Shown here in pieces: positions 8,112 to 17,510 of a stretch of 64,000 bases of DNA (position 1 is its first letter; each line of letters begins with the position of its first letter). The translations under genes and the position numbers were made by a program. Below the pieces are notes generated by a model that saw only the letters and a program-made list of their open reading frames with translations, had not been told where the DNA came from and did no database searches. This DNA is from Pseudomonadota bacterium (GTDB lineage Bacteria > Myxococcota_A > Bradymonadia > UBA4248), in NCBI GenBank assembly GCA_017464085.1, contig JAFUEE010000083.1:18843-82842 (forward strand), in the 5' to 3' direction.

Positions 8112-11100
8112 ATGAATAAGAAGTTAGCACTATTTTTAACCTGCTGCGCTGTTGCTGGATTGAGTGCGTGTAACGAAAGTGTTCCATGGAGCCCGAGTGT
8201 CTTTGAATGCATTGACAATTCGATGGCCTGCCAGGATGGCAATGTCACGAAGTGCACGGATGGTCATTGGGTCACCTCTCAAGTCTGTCAAGGGACGGCT
8301 ACGCCATTCTGCGACAGCACGACGTACACGTGTACGGCCAATGTGCCGTCGACTTGCACAGAAGGCAACAAGCTGTGCGAAAACAACGCGCTCAAGACGT
8401 GTGTGAACGGCACATGGGTGCTCTATAACTGCGGCAATGGCACCTGTGATTCGACGACGCTGAGCTGCACCGGGCAGGATGTTCCGGTCATACCTTCGAT
8501 CTGCACGCCCGGCTGCAACAAGAGCGAGCTGACGACCTGCGCCAATGGCACAGCCACCAAGACGACTTGCAGCGGCGACACGCCGGTGTGTGATCCGTAT
8601 GCGATCAACGGCCCCGCCTGCGTGAAAGCGGAAGACGCCAAGGAATGCGTTGCCAGCGCTAAAAAATGCGAAGATGTGAGCGGTGTTCCGACGGCTTATG
8701 TCTGCGACTCTAATGGCAAATGGGATAACGGCACAGCCTGCGAAAACGGCAAAGTCTGCAGCAACGATATCTGCGATGACGCGCCTGTAACGTCTGGCTG
8801 CGAATACACCGATAGCAATTCAGAAAAGAAAACGCTCAAAGACGGCGATGTCATTTGCGACGGCACGCTGCGCGTGACATGCACGGGCACTCAGATTACG
8901 ACAGATGACTGCTCGGATGACGGCATCGACTTTACGTGCAGCACTGCAAGCGGCGCAGCCCTTTGCGTATCGCCGGCCGGATGTGATGTCGAGGGTTCTG
9001 AGACACAGGCCAAACACGGCGACAAGATGTGCAAAGACAGCGAAATCGTCATGTGCGACGACGGCCGCTGGATCACGTCCAAAGACTGCGCCAATGACGA
9101 AGACGGCAAAGTCGCCTGCCTGGATGCGCAGTGTGTCGCATGTCTCGACGATGACAAAAAGTGCGAAGTGACCGAAGGCGTCCACACGCTTTATACATGC
9201 GAGAACAATGAATGGAAAGGCACTGCCTGCGAGACCGGCCTTGTCTGCGATACAGCCAAGCCGAGCACGTCCTGTGTCAATCCGCTCACGCTGATGAGCT
9301 GCGACGATATCGAAGGCGGCAACGGCTCCAAGTGCATGGATATCCATGATCAGAACTATGCCGTGTTCTGCATGGGCGGCACAGTCAACGAAGAATATAC
9401 AGAAAACTGCACGTCTCAGAGCATGATCTGCGACTACACCTCGAATAATCCGGAGTGCATTGAGATTCCGGATGGCTGCAAACCTGAAAATGACTGCAAC
9501 GATGAGGTGATCAAAGACATCACATGCGGCAATCACTTTAACGATATGTATGCAAGCGGCACCGTCAAATGCGACGCGCTTTGCAGCGCAATCGATTACA
9601 GCGAATGCCTGTATTGCGGTGACGGCAAGATCACGAGCACGCCGAACGGCGAACAGTGCGATGGGGAGAATATCGGCGAAGCGACCTGCGCAGATGTCGA
9701 AAGCCTCGATAAGAATAAGACTTATACCGGCAAGCCCGGATGCGAGAACTGCATGCTGACCGTCGGCACCTGCGTCGAAAGCGGCGGCGAACAGCCTCAG
9801 ACAGGCTACACAAGCATCAAGCAGATCCGCGATGATTATGACAACATCAAAGACGGCAAAGGCCTTGAGTCGACCGACATCAAAGGCGTCGTGACAGCTT
9901 CAGGCTCCAAGGGCTTCACCATTCAGGATCCCGATGGCTCAGAAAATATCGCTGGCGTCTATGTTTACTGCTCCGGCGATAACTGCCCCGCATTCCCAGC
10001 CGTTGGCAAGTATGTCAATGTCAAATCTACGGTTGCCGTAACGCATTACAATGGCCTGGTCGAGGTTACGGGCAATAAAGAGACGCTTACCATTACCGAA
10101 CTTGAAGGCGCAGCGACCGCGACTGCACTCGACAAAACCATTGCTGACATCATCGCAGATGGCGCAAAGAACGCCTATGCCTCGATGCTCGTCACCATCA
10201 AAAATGTCGAAGTTTCAGCCATCGAACTCAAAAATGATAAAAACTACAACGTCACGCTCAAGAGCGGCGACAGCACCACGCTCGTCACCAATTCCTTCGG
10301 CGGTCAGGCAGTTCTCGACCCGTTTGCCCAGGACTTCCTCTACAACGTTACAGGCGTTGTCTATAACAACAATAAGAACTACATCGGCCCGAGAACAGCC
10401 GCAGACATCGTCATTTCTGGCTGCAAAGACCCCAACAAGACGTTCAACGGCAACCAGGCGGCTCCTGAATGCACCACGGGCGGCGGCGGCGAAAACAACA
10501 AGGCTTGCAAAGGCCTCGATGATGTGATGACCCCGCATGATCAGATCGGCTGCATCGATGCGACAACCTATTCCATTTGCAATAACGGAGTTTTCGCAGA
10601 GGAAACCAAAGACACTTGCCCCAACAATAAGAAATATTGCAACAAGGCTTCCCAGAATGCCAATGATCAGTGTGTGGAATGCCTCGAAGATAGCCATTGC
10701 GCAGGTGACGATGAGCTCCATGTCGTCGGCATCTGCGTTTCGAATGCCTGCGATATCAAATGCGCAAGCACCTATGCCTATGATAAACAGACAAACTGCT
10801 CGCAGATTTCTGCCAGCTTTGTCAGCATCAACGAAGGCAAAGCCTATGCTCAAATCAATCAGAGCAAATTCCCGGATAACACTGTCAAGAGCGCGTCCTT
10901 CCTCTGCACCACAGATAAGACAAAGGCGCTCTCTGCCTGGACAAAAGTGACCACAACCGTCAATGCCAATTATAATCCGAATGGCGGCGATAACGTCGAG
11001 TATATGGCCGACCTCAGCGCCCTCAAGGGCAACAACTTCTGCACGTTCACTTTCGTTGTCGATGATGTGACCTATATCGCAGAAAAAGAAAGCCAGTCTT

Positions 11101-11819
11101 GGGTTCCTGTTGCAGCTTCTGCTTCTTACAAATTCCCAGAAAATGCGAATCTCTGGACGTATGAAGGCCAGGCAGGTGGCGGCAATGATAACTGGGTAAC
11201 CATTGTTGAAGCTCCGGCTAAATATATTGGCGGTGAGAAAGTTACAGTAGAAGCGGATAATGCTGAGTGCAAAGCAGCTGATGAACAAAAATCAACCAAG
11301 GTTTCCTGCAATAATGCCTCAAGCAATGTTGGCGCGACAACTCCATCAAATGGCGAATGTGTGAAACCTGCAAATACAAGTTGGACATGCGTGCTCAATG
11401 AAAACACCAATCCAACACCTGTTGGGCTGACTACTGCCAATATTAACAAAGATGGTTATCTTTCCATTGGCGCAAATTGGACTACTGCTGAAGATTTCTC
11501 AAATAAATATCTCAAACTTACTCTTTCAGATGCACAAATCGCAGCACTTGCTGGCAAAACAAAGATTCGTGCGAAATTTAACTGCAAAAAGAATAACGCG
11601 TCATCTTCTCCAAACAATGTCTCAGTTGCATTCTTTAACAACGACACAAAACTTGGCAATTCTAAGAGCAATACAATTACCGGTGAAGTTTCAGAATGCA
11701 CAACAGAAGAGATTGATCTCACCAGCACATCCTCGCTCAATCTTCGCATTACTGCGTGGAATGAAGAATCAAAATCTGCTGCAGTTCTGGTCTATCCGAT
11801 CACAATCGAAGCTAAATAA
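8112..11819 (+). CDS. Very large Cys-rich lipoprotein with an OB-fold-like domain
   Basis: 1235 residues. The N-terminus MNKKLALFLTCCAVAGLSAC is a lipoprotein signal with the acylated Cys at position 20, so the protein is anchored in the outer membrane or cell surface. Residues about 25-560 are repeats of roughly 45 residues with paired Cys and a 'CxxGxWxxxxxC' pattern (for example KCTDGHWVTSQVC, KTCVNGTWVLYNC). They resemble disulphide-stabilised stalk modules. Residues about 567-773 look like an OB-fold, DUF5689/YhcR-like domain (DIKGVVTASGSKGFTIQDP, then YVNVKSTVAVTHYNGLVEV). More Cys-rich and beta-rich sequence follows to the end. The start is set by AGGAGA and the signal peptide. A strong terminator follows. 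The DNA of the last 600 bases is richer in A+T than the first part. The function is unknown; adhesion or surface binding is plausible. Confidence 0.85.
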   Translation: MNKKLALFLTCCAVAGLSACNESVPWSPSVFECIDNSMACQDGNVTKCTDGHWVTSQVCQGTATPFCDSTTYTCTANVPSTCTEGNKLCENNALKTCVNGTWVLYNCGNGTCDSTTLSCTGQDVPVIPSICTPGCNKSELTTCANGTATKTTCSGDTPVCDPYAINGPACVKAEDAKECVASAKKCEDVSGVPTAYVCDSNGKWDNGTACENGKVCSNDICDDAPVTSGCEYTDSNSEKKTLKDGDVICDGTLRVTCTGTQITTDDCSDDGIDFTCSTASGAALCVSPAGCDVEGSETQAKHGDKMCKDSEIVMCDDGRWITSKDCANDEDGKVACLDAQCVACLDDDKKCEVTEGVHTLYTCENNEWKGTACETGLVCDTAKPSTSCVNPLTLMSCDDIEGGNGSKCMDIHDQNYAVFCMGGTVNEEYTENCTSQSMICDYTSNNPECIEIPDGCKPENDCNDEVIKDITCGNHFNDMYASGTVKCDALCSAIDYSECLYCGDGKITSTPNGEQCDGENIGEATCADVESLDKNKTYTGKPGCENCMLTVGTCVESGGEQPQTGYTSIKQIRDDYDNIKDGKGLESTDIKGVVTASGSKGFTIQDPDGSENIAGVYVYCSGDNCPAFPAVGKYVNVKSTVAVTHYNGLVEVTGNKETLTITELEGAATATALDKTIADIIADGAKNAYASMLVTIKNVEVSAIELKNDKNYNVTLKSGDSTTLVTNSFGGQAVLDPFAQDFLYNVTGVVYNNNKNYIGPRTAADIVISGCKDPNKTFNGNQAAPECTTGGGGENNKACKGLDDVMTPHDQIGCIDATTYSICNNGVFAEETKDTCPNNKKYCNKASQNANDQCVECLEDSHCAGDDELHVVGICVSNACDIKCASTYAYDKQTNCSQISASFVSINEGKAYAQINQSKFPDNTVKSASFLCTTDKTKALSAWTKVTTTVNANYNPNGGDNVEYMADLSALKGNNFCTFTFVVDDVTYIAEKESQSWVPVAASASYKFPENANLWTYEGQAGGGNDNWVTIVEAPAKYIGGEKVTVEADNAECKAADEQKSTKVSCNNASSNVGATTPSNGECVKPANTSWTCVLNENTNPTPVGLTTANINKDGYLSIGANWTTAEDFSNKYLKLTLSDAQIAALAGKTKIRAKFNCKKNNASSSPNNVSVAFFNNDTKLGNSKSNTITGEVSECTTEEIDLTSTSSLNLRITAWNEESKSAAVLVYPITIEAK

Positions 11820-11840
11820 TCCGCTTCTCACCCCTTAAAA

Positions 11841-11869
11841 ATCCCGCGCTTCGGCGCGGGATTTTTTTT
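11841..11869 (+). terminator. Intrinsic terminator after the Cys-rich lipoprotein
   Basis: A perfect 9-bp stem, ATCCCGCGC and GCGCGGGAT, around a TTCG tetraloop is followed by eight T residues. It lies 21 bases past the stop codon at 11819. Confidence 0.95.
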
Positions 11870-11921
11870 GCCCACAAAACCCAAATCCCTCAAAACATTG
11901 CCTTTCTTTTGGGAGGGGGTG

Positions 11922-11967
11922 TGGGGGAACCGCTTTTCTTTTGGCACAAAAGAAAAGGGTTCCCCCA
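11922..11967. repeat. Long inverted repeat with CTTTTCTTTTG arms
   Basis: The arms TGGGGGAACC-G-CTTTTCTTTTG (11922-11943) and CAAAAGAAAAG-GGTTCCCCCA (11947-11967) form a near-perfect stem of about 20 bp with a 3-base loop. A half copy (CTTTCTTTTGGGAGGGGGTG) lies just before it and another CAAAAGAAAAG follows at 11968-11978. It resembles a relic of a small palindromic element between two gene units. Confidence 0.75.
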
Positions 11968-12035
11968 CAAAAGAAAAGCCATTAAAATAGGCTGCTGGGG
12001 CATTCATGCCCCTGACGTATTTTAAGAAGAGTGCT

Positions 12036-12569
12036 ATGAAAAAAATTATTTTAATCAGTCTCGCTATGGTTGCCACAATGGGCTGCACGCGCATGTACAC
12101 GCTGCCCGATGCGCCGCCCAAAGCGCAGTGGCAGGCCGCCCAGGAAGTCAAAGAATCCCCCGAAGACGTGATGAAGCGTTTTCTGGATGCCAAGCGCGCG
12201 GCGATTCAGTGTTTTGCCGCGCTTGCGGACGGCCGTTATGACACAGCGCTTACCTGGATGAGTGCCGAAACGAACGCCTGGTTTAACACACATTCCGGCG
12301 GCAAAGGCGCCGCAGAAGCCTTCAAAGCAAAGACCTTGGAACTCAATGGCGAAAATATCGAGTTTGACCCGGTCGGCGATGTGTTTATCCGTGATCTGAC
12401 GGACATTCGCGACGACTTCGGCGGCCGCAAGGACGAAGAGTCAGCAACGCGCAAAGTCCTCTATGCCGTCAGCGCCTCCGGCCAGGCGCGCGAGCTCGTG
12501 TTCGTGCTCGAGGAAGACCGGTGGCGGCTTGACAGTCCGCATATCCAGACTGACTTACTTACCGAGTGA
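12036..12569 (+). CDS. Small lipoprotein of unknown function
   Basis: 177 residues from the ATG at 12036. An in-frame ATG 30 bases upstream would add a non-signal leader and is less likely. MKKIILISLAMVATMGC is a lipoprotein signal with Cys at 17. The rest is a soluble alpha/beta domain with RFLDAKRAAIQCFAALADGRYDTAL near the start, a pattern seen in DUF4878/NTF2-like lipoproteins, then a beta-rich end (ARELVFVLEEDRWRLDSP). The NTF2-like assignment is a guess from this helix-then-sheet pattern. The next gene begins 35 bases downstream on the same strand, so the two are likely co-transcribed. Confidence 0.75.
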   Translation: MKKIILISLAMVATMGCTRMYTLPDAPPKAQWQAAQEVKESPEDVMKRFLDAKRAAIQCFAALADGRYDTALTWMSAETNAWFNTHSGGKGAAEAFKAKTLELNGENIEFDPVGDVFIRDLTDIRDDFGGRKDEESATRKVLYAVSASGQARELVFVLEEDRWRLDSPHIQTDLLTE

Positions 12570-12604
12570 CGGCATCAAGCAACAGGCCGTCCAGGAGGTG
12601 CATA

Positions 12605-13228
12605 ATGTTATACGATCGATGCTACCTGACAAAACGCAACAACGAATGGATCGGCCTTGTCGAACTCCGGCAGCGCATTGGCGAACGCTGGCGCTTTGCC
12701 GCATGGCTGGCGTTCATCATCGCAGGTGTCGAAGCCTTCAGGCTCGCGCTTGCAGGCTTCTGGTATTTCAACAAAATTGAGTTTGTCATACTCATCTTGA
12801 GCACCGTCTTTGCCATCGCGCTCTTCCGCCGCTCTTCCAAAACATTCAAATATCGCGAAACGGTCATCAAAATCCCGCAACCTGAGCCCATTCTTGACGA
12901 AATCGGCCAAGTCCTGGGTTACCGCCAACTCGTCTTTCTGCCCGAAAATAACACTTTCAAGGGCTATGATATCACGCGCTTCACCCACGTCGTCTACGGC
13001 CTCATCGACTACCCCTGGCCCGGCCGCAAAAACGTTACCATCGAAGCCTTCGCCCTCTATCTCGCCGAAGCAGACGGCACGCCGCACGCCATCGTGGAAG
13101 GCTGTTTCGACAAATACACCTGCTTCACACTCGGCCGCCGCATTTCCGCACTGACCAAACTGCCGCTCATCGAACTCGGCAAAGGGCAGCCGTTCACCAA
13201 AGAAACCCCTCTGCCCGCAAAGTCCTGA
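12605..13228 (+). CDS. Inner-membrane protein with two membrane segments, unknown function
   Basis: 207 residues from the ATG at 12605, chosen because AGGAGG at 12593-12598 is ideally placed; the reading frame itself is open a little farther upstream. Residues about 28-48 (FAAWLAFIIAGVEAFRLALAG) and 55-72 (IEFVILILSTVFAIALF) are membrane segments. A soluble C-terminal domain of about 130 residues follows, with alternating beta-strand pattern. No family is recognised. It follows the small lipoprotein closely and is followed by a terminator. Confidence 0.75.
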   Translation: MLYDRCYLTKRNNEWIGLVELRQRIGERWRFAAWLAFIIAGVEAFRLALAGFWYFNKIEFVILILSTVFAIALFRRSSKTFKYRETVIKIPQPEPILDEIGQVLGYRQLVFLPENNTFKGYDITRFTHVVYGLIDYPWPGRKNVTIEAFALYLAEADGTPHAIVEGCFDKYTCFTLGRRISALTKLPLIELGKGQPFTKETPLPAKS

Positions 13229-13270
13229 TGACTTTTTTGCGCGCGGCTATCTGCGATACGCCGCACATCA

Positions 13271-13305
13271 AGCGCCTATGCCTGACGGCATACGGCGCTT
13301 TTTTT
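13271..13305 (+). terminator. Intrinsic terminator with nested palindrome
   Basis: The stem AGCGCC-TATGCC pairs with GGCATA-C-GGCGCT around a TGAC loop and is followed by seven T residues. The inner TATGCC/GGCATA part is the same motif as in the dispersed palindromes elsewhere in the window. A further small palindrome (CTATCGCCTGCGGCGATACG) lies at 13319-13338. Confidence 0.85.
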
Positions 13306-13482
13306 GTTTCTGGGCGCGCCTATCGCCTGCGGCGATACGTCGCGCTCATCCTCATTACACCCTCATATCTTGGATAAAAATTTTGTTTTTATGGTTTTTG
13401 AGGTTGACTATTTTTTTTTTTTTTAAACTGCAAAAGGTTTTAGTGCTTTCGATAACGTAAATTTTTCCTCACAGGAGATATT

Positions 13483-14175
13483 ATGAAGTATCGTATTATT
13501 CTCGCGCTTTTGGCATTCAGCGCCACCACCTTGGGCTGCTCCACGACCAAATACTCAGTTCTGGATGAAGAGCGCATTGATCTTGAGACCAATACGACAC
13601 AAGTCGTGCAAACAGCAGTCAAAGATTTCAAGGTGATTCAACCCGTATTTGCGCAGACGACACTCAATGAGACGGAAGAGCTCACAGATTATGACGAGAG
13701 CAGCAATGTCTCAAACGCCGACGCATACGATGCAAAGTCCGGAGAGGCTGAAAAACTGCGCAAAGTCGCACGTTCCGGCTCTAAAATCATAGAGCGCCGC
13801 CTATACGATGAGGCTTTCAAAGTCGGCGCAGATGCCATTGTCAATATCCATATCGAAACAGAAAAATACTGCCACGAACAATCTGTCATCGACGAAAAAG
13901 AGACCCAATTCAATGCCCAGGCCATGCTCAAGGTCATGTCCTCACTCGCCGGCGTAGCAGGCGGCATTGCAGGCGCCTCTGGCGCAGATCCCGTGGCACT
14001 CTCAGCCCTGAGCACTTCCTCAAGCTCAGCCAGCCAACTCTCTGGCATCGCGCCAAACTCACAATCCATCGTTAAAAATGAATCTAAAAAAGAGGTCTGC
14101 ACCATCACGATTTATGGCAATGCGCTCGCAATCAAATATACGGATGCCATCGTGCCCGTCTGCTCGGGGAAATAG
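13483..14175 (+). CDS. Lipoprotein of unknown function
   Basis: 230 residues. MKYRIILALLAFSATTLGC is a lipoprotein signal with Cys at 19. The start is well supported by AGGAG at a 7-base spacing. A helical middle part (EKLRKVARSGSKIIERRLYDEAFKVGADAIVNIHIETEKY) resembles the YbjQ/DUF4156-type pattern in which a 'GADAIVNI' strand follows a helix; this is only a resemblance. Residues about 150-185 are Ala/Ser/Gly-rich low complexity. The end (VCTITIYGNALAIKY) is beta-like. The next gene begins 3 bases after the stop, so the two form an operon. A run of T residues near 13411-13424 lies upstream. Confidence 0.8.
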   Translation: MKYRIILALLAFSATTLGCSTTKYSVLDEERIDLETNTTQVVQTAVKDFKVIQPVFAQTTLNETEELTDYDESSNVSNADAYDAKSGEAEKLRKVARSGSKIIERRLYDEAFKVGADAIVNIHIETEKYCHEQSVIDEKETQFNAQAMLKVMSSLAGVAGGIAGASGADPVALSALSTSSSSASQLSGIAPNSQSIVKNESKKEVCTITIYGNALAIKYTDAIVPVCSGK

Positions 14176-14178
14176 TCC

Positions 14179-15333
14179 ATGCACCGCATATTATATACAT
14201 TATTAGTGCTGGTCGCAGCGCTATGCCTTACTGCGCCATTTGCAACCGCACAGACCACGCAATGTCCCGCCGGCTCGAAGCCCCAAACGACACAGCAAAA
14301 CGGCAAAACACTGACGGAATGCGTGCCCGACACCTCCAAAGCCCCCGTCCAGACCGGCGGCTGCCCCACAGGCACGCCAGCCGCCATCGATCCCGACACG
14401 CATCAGTTTGCATGCATCCCCCTCGGCAACACGTCTGCAGACCCTTACACAGCCAAACGCCCAGTTCTCAACACAGATTTTAATGCCACATCTGAACAAG
14501 CGGAAGTGCCTGCAAATCTACAAACGCTTGATCAGCAGCGCCAACAGGCCGACCGCGTCGCATCCGAACAATACAACGTCAACGAGCAGAGCAATCAGAA
14601 CTTCTTCGAGACAGTAAACACCCCATCGCGCGAACGCGCACGAAAAAAGAAAGAACGCGTTGAACAAGCAAAACTCGCAGCCGAAGCCCCTAGCTTCACA
14701 GTTGACCTCGGTTTTGGATACGGCCTCATAGGTTCCATAGTTCTTCATACCGGCGTCACTTATATCTTTCCGAATATCACCCCTATTCCAGGCAAAGATG
14801 TACGTTTTGCGACATTTACAGATTTTAACTTCAATTTTATATATCCCACCGGCTTAACTTGGACAGTTGGCGCAAAACTCGTCACCAATTGGTCATCTTT
14901 TCAGCTATCTGTTGGACTTGGCTTGGGAATAACACATCATATAGAACATTATTTAGGCGAGTTTGGAATAGATGATGACACTGAATATTGCGATGATAAC
15001 GATCACTATTACGATAATGTATATGGTAATAACCACGAATGTATTCATCGTGCCCCCGATTTTTCTCTCACCGCTTTTACAATCAAACCAATGATTGAAT
15101 TCGACTGGTTTTTAACCCAACACTGGTTTGTTGGATTTGCCATGGATTTACCTTTCGATTTCTTCGGTTTCACAAGAACGAAAGATGTTCCCGATGGTAC
15201 ATATCATGAGTATTGTAGTGGTTGGAAAGGAGATAACTGTGAAAAATACAATAACTACAAAAGTGTAGACTATCACGAAACTTTCTTCGCCATCCAATTC
15301 GATATCTACTTCCACGCAGGCTATAAGTTCTAA
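14179..15333 (+). CDS. Secreted or outer-membrane beta-barrel-like protein
   Basis: 384 residues with a cleavable signal peptide ([25 protein letters not shown]). The first 160 mature residues are Thr/Pro/Gln-rich with a few Cys and a Gln/Asn-rich helix that ends in RERARKKKERVEQAKLAAEA. From about 175 to the end the sequence alternates aromatic and polar residues (VDLGFGYGLIGSIVLHTGVTYIF, FDIYFHAGYKF), and the last residue is Phe. That is typical of an outer-membrane barrel. The DNA of this second half is clearly richer in A+T than the first. It lies 3 bases after the lipoprotein gene, with GGGGA as ribosome binding site. The barrel is inferred, not recognised as a family. Confidence 0.75.
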   Translation: MHRILYTLLVLVAALCLTAPFATAQTTQCPAGSKPQTTQQNGKTLTECVPDTSKAPVQTGGCPTGTPAAIDPDTHQFACIPLGNTSADPYTAKRPVLNTDFNATSEQAEVPANLQTLDQQRQQADRVASEQYNVNEQSNQNFFETVNTPSRERARKKKERVEQAKLAAEAPSFTVDLGFGYGLIGSIVLHTGVTYIFPNITPIPGKDVRFATFTDFNFNFIYPTGLTWTVGAKLVTNWSSFQLSVGLGLGITHHIEHYLGEFGIDDDTEYCDDNDHYYDNVYGNNHECIHRAPDFSLTAFTIKPMIEFDWFLTQHWFVGFAMDLPFDFFGFTRTKDVPDGTYHEYCSGWKGDNCEKYNNYKSVDYHETFFAIQFDIYFHAGYKF

Positions 15334-15798
15334 GGAAGCTCTAAGAATTACGGTAACTATTCAGCCGGCCTCCAAATCTTCGACAATTCCATCTTTGGGA
15401 AAGCCTATCTCATAATTTCTTCAGCACCAAAACTTCGCGAAAACTTACTATTGCCTACCAACTTCTGCCTACTGCCTGTCACGCAATGCCCATCATGCTT
15501 CAGAATAGCATTCGGCTGAATAGTTACGAATTACATCATATTCAATCATGATATCGCACAAAGCTGCGCCCCTAGCCCCATCGGAGAAAGGAGCCAGGGG
15601 CCAATTAATCAGAAATCGCGCGCTTTGACATCTTCACATCTCCTCGCGGTGCCGACACCGCACGCGATTCATAACGCCCCTTTCTTCAATTGGCCGCCCC
15701 CCCAGCACAAACGCTCCCCTTTTCCAGCCCCTCATGTTATACTCAGCGCGCATGGCGCAAGGGGCTGATCCCCTTGCAGGCTTCTCATGGAGGGCGAT
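15334..15798. other. Intergenic region with a decayed MITE-like copy
   Basis: No gene seen. About 15500-15615 is a degenerate copy of the 115-bp element found at 33557 and 59582: the stretch TTCAATCATGATATCGC, the CCCCTAGCCCCATCGGAG core and the end CCAATTAATCAG are all recognisable. AAGGAAGCTCTAAGAATTA at about 15335 resembles an end of the same element family. The bases just before 15799 carry GGAGG, the ribosome binding site of the next gene. Confidence 0.6.
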
Positions 15799-17394
15799 AT
15801 GGGCATCTACATCAATCCAGGCAACGAATCATTCCGCGTCATTCGGCAGGGAAAATACGTAGACAAATCCGGGCTCATCGGCGTGGTCAATCGCACCATC
15901 GGCCTGCCAAACAAGCTCAGCTGCATCAGCCGGCCAAGGCGTTTCGGCAAGTCATACGCAGCACAGATGCTCTGCGCCTATTACTGTCTGGGATGCGATT
16001 CAACATCTCTGTTTGACGATCTGGAAATCGCAAAGGATGAGACCTATCGGAAACATCTGAATCAGTATAATATCATTTACCTTGACATCTCTGGCGTCAT
16101 TGGCAAGGCCGGACTAAACAAGATGCTCTTGTTTATTACTCAAAAAGTATCCGAGGAAATCTATAAAATTTATCCCAATGTTGAGCACACCGATGCATTG
16201 TCTGATTTGCTCTATAATGCCGTCGAAGCCACTGGCCGACAATTCATCGCCATCATCGACGAATGGGATGCTCCGATTCGCGACAATGACTGCACTGCAG
16301 AAATACGTAAAATTTATCTTCAGTTTCTTCGCAGCCTATTCAAGGACAGTTCTATCACCAATAAGGTTTTCGCTGCCGCATATATGACCGGCATCCTTCC
16401 CATTAAAAAAGACGGCAGCCAGTCGGCCATATCAGAATTCTGGGAATATACCATCTTACAGCCAGGAGAATATGCGCCATACATAGGATTTACCGAAAAA
16501 GAGATTGATGCCCTTTGCGAAGAATTCCATGTCGATATTAATAAAATGAAATACTGGTATGATGGGTATAAAATCCGTGGTGTCGGATCTGTGTATAATC
16601 CCAATTCTGTCATGAAGGCAATACAGACCAATATATTTCAATCCTATTGGCCAGCCACCTCCGATCCGACAAGCCTTCTGGAATACCTGAACCTGGACAA
16701 AGAAGGCCTGGGCAAAGCGCTTGTCGAACTTATGGCCGGCAAAGAAGTGCCCCTTAATCCGAGGCGTTTCCGCAATGACCCGTCGTCTCTGAAATCTGAG
16801 GACGACGTCCTGACCCTCCTCACGCACTACGGCTATTTATCGTATGACGAGGAGCGCGAAACTGTGCGCATCCCCAACGAGGAAATCCGCATCGAATATG
16901 CTGATACTATCCACGAAGTCACGCATGCAGAAACCATTCAACGCGTCAAGCGAAGCGTGCAGCTCATGAAAGACACGGCAGACATGCGCGCAAATGCCGT
17001 CGCCATGGAACTACAAAAAATACACACCGAGGAATATGGACCGCGCCATTATAATAATGAACAATCCCTGCGCGGCACAATCAAACTCGCTTATTTCGCA
17101 TATAAAGATGAATATTTTCAGCAGGAAGAACTCGCGGGCGACACAGGCTATGCCGATATTGTATATTTACCAAAACGCAATTCAGACTATCCCGCGCTTG
17201 TGATTGAATTAAAAGCCCTCGACAAATCACATCCCCAAAACGATGCCGAAGGCGCGATCGCGCAAATCAAAAAACGACGATATCCGGATATTCTTAAAAA
17301 TTATACAGAAGAAATTTTATTAGTCGGCATCAGCTATGACAGAGATGATCCGGATAAAACACATTCCTGTATGATTGAAAGCTGGATGGGATAG
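15799..17394 (+). CDS. AAA-ATPase with C-terminal PD-(D/E)XK nuclease-like domain
   Basis: 531 residues. The N-terminal part is the AAA-ATPase_like domain (PF09820): Walker A-like RPRRFGKS at residues 45-52 and Walker B IIDEWD at 152-157. The C-terminal part, about 440-480, has the PDDEXK_9 (DUF1703) pattern: ADIVYLP, then LVIELKAL giving the E-x-K motif. Such proteins occur in many paralogous copies in gut and oral bacteria. Their function is unknown; they have been proposed as mobile or defence-related NTPase-nucleases. The ATG at 15799 is chosen over the in-frame ATG at 15787 because GGAGG lies 6 bases before it, and because a remnant at 28507 starts with the same MGIYINPGNE. All catalytic motifs look intact. 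It stands alone between palindromic repeats. Confidence 0.9.
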   Translation: MGIYINPGNESFRVIRQGKYVDKSGLIGVVNRTIGLPNKLSCISRPRRFGKSYAAQMLCAYYCLGCDSTSLFDDLEIAKDETYRKHLNQYNIIYLDISGVIGKAGLNKMLLFITQKVSEEIYKIYPNVEHTDALSDLLYNAVEATGRQFIAIIDEWDAPIRDNDCTAEIRKIYLQFLRSLFKDSSITNKVFAAAYMTGILPIKKDGSQSAISEFWEYTILQPGEYAPYIGFTEKEIDALCEEFHVDINKMKYWYDGYKIRGVGSVYNPNSVMKAIQTNIFQSYWPATSDPTSLLEYLNLDKEGLGKALVELMAGKEVPLNPRRFRNDPSSLKSEDDVLTLLTHYGYLSYDEERETVRIPNEEIRIEYADTIHEVTHAETIQRVKRSVQLMKDTADMRANAVAMELQKIHTEEYGPRHYNNEQSLRGTIKLAYFAYKDEYFQQEELAGDTGYADIVYLPKRNSDYPALVIELKALDKSHPQNDAEGAIAQIKKRRYPDILKNYTEEILLVGISYDRDDPDKTHSCMIESWMG

Positions 17395-17402
17395 AACTTG
17401 CC

Positions 17403-17500
17403 GGCGGCGTATCGCGCAAGCGATAGCGGGCAGCGCGGCGGCGTATCGCGCAAGCGATAGCCGCCGCTCGCAGGCCGTATGCGCAGCATAGGCCGCGCCC
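17403..17500. repeat. Cluster of three short palindromes
   Basis: Two copies of GCGTATCGCGCAAGCGATAG are followed by GGCCGTATGCGCAGCATAGGC. They lie between the convergent ends of the AAA-ATPase gene and nadK and could terminate transcription in both directions. Confidence 0.8.
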
Positions 17501-17510
17501 AGAACAGACG

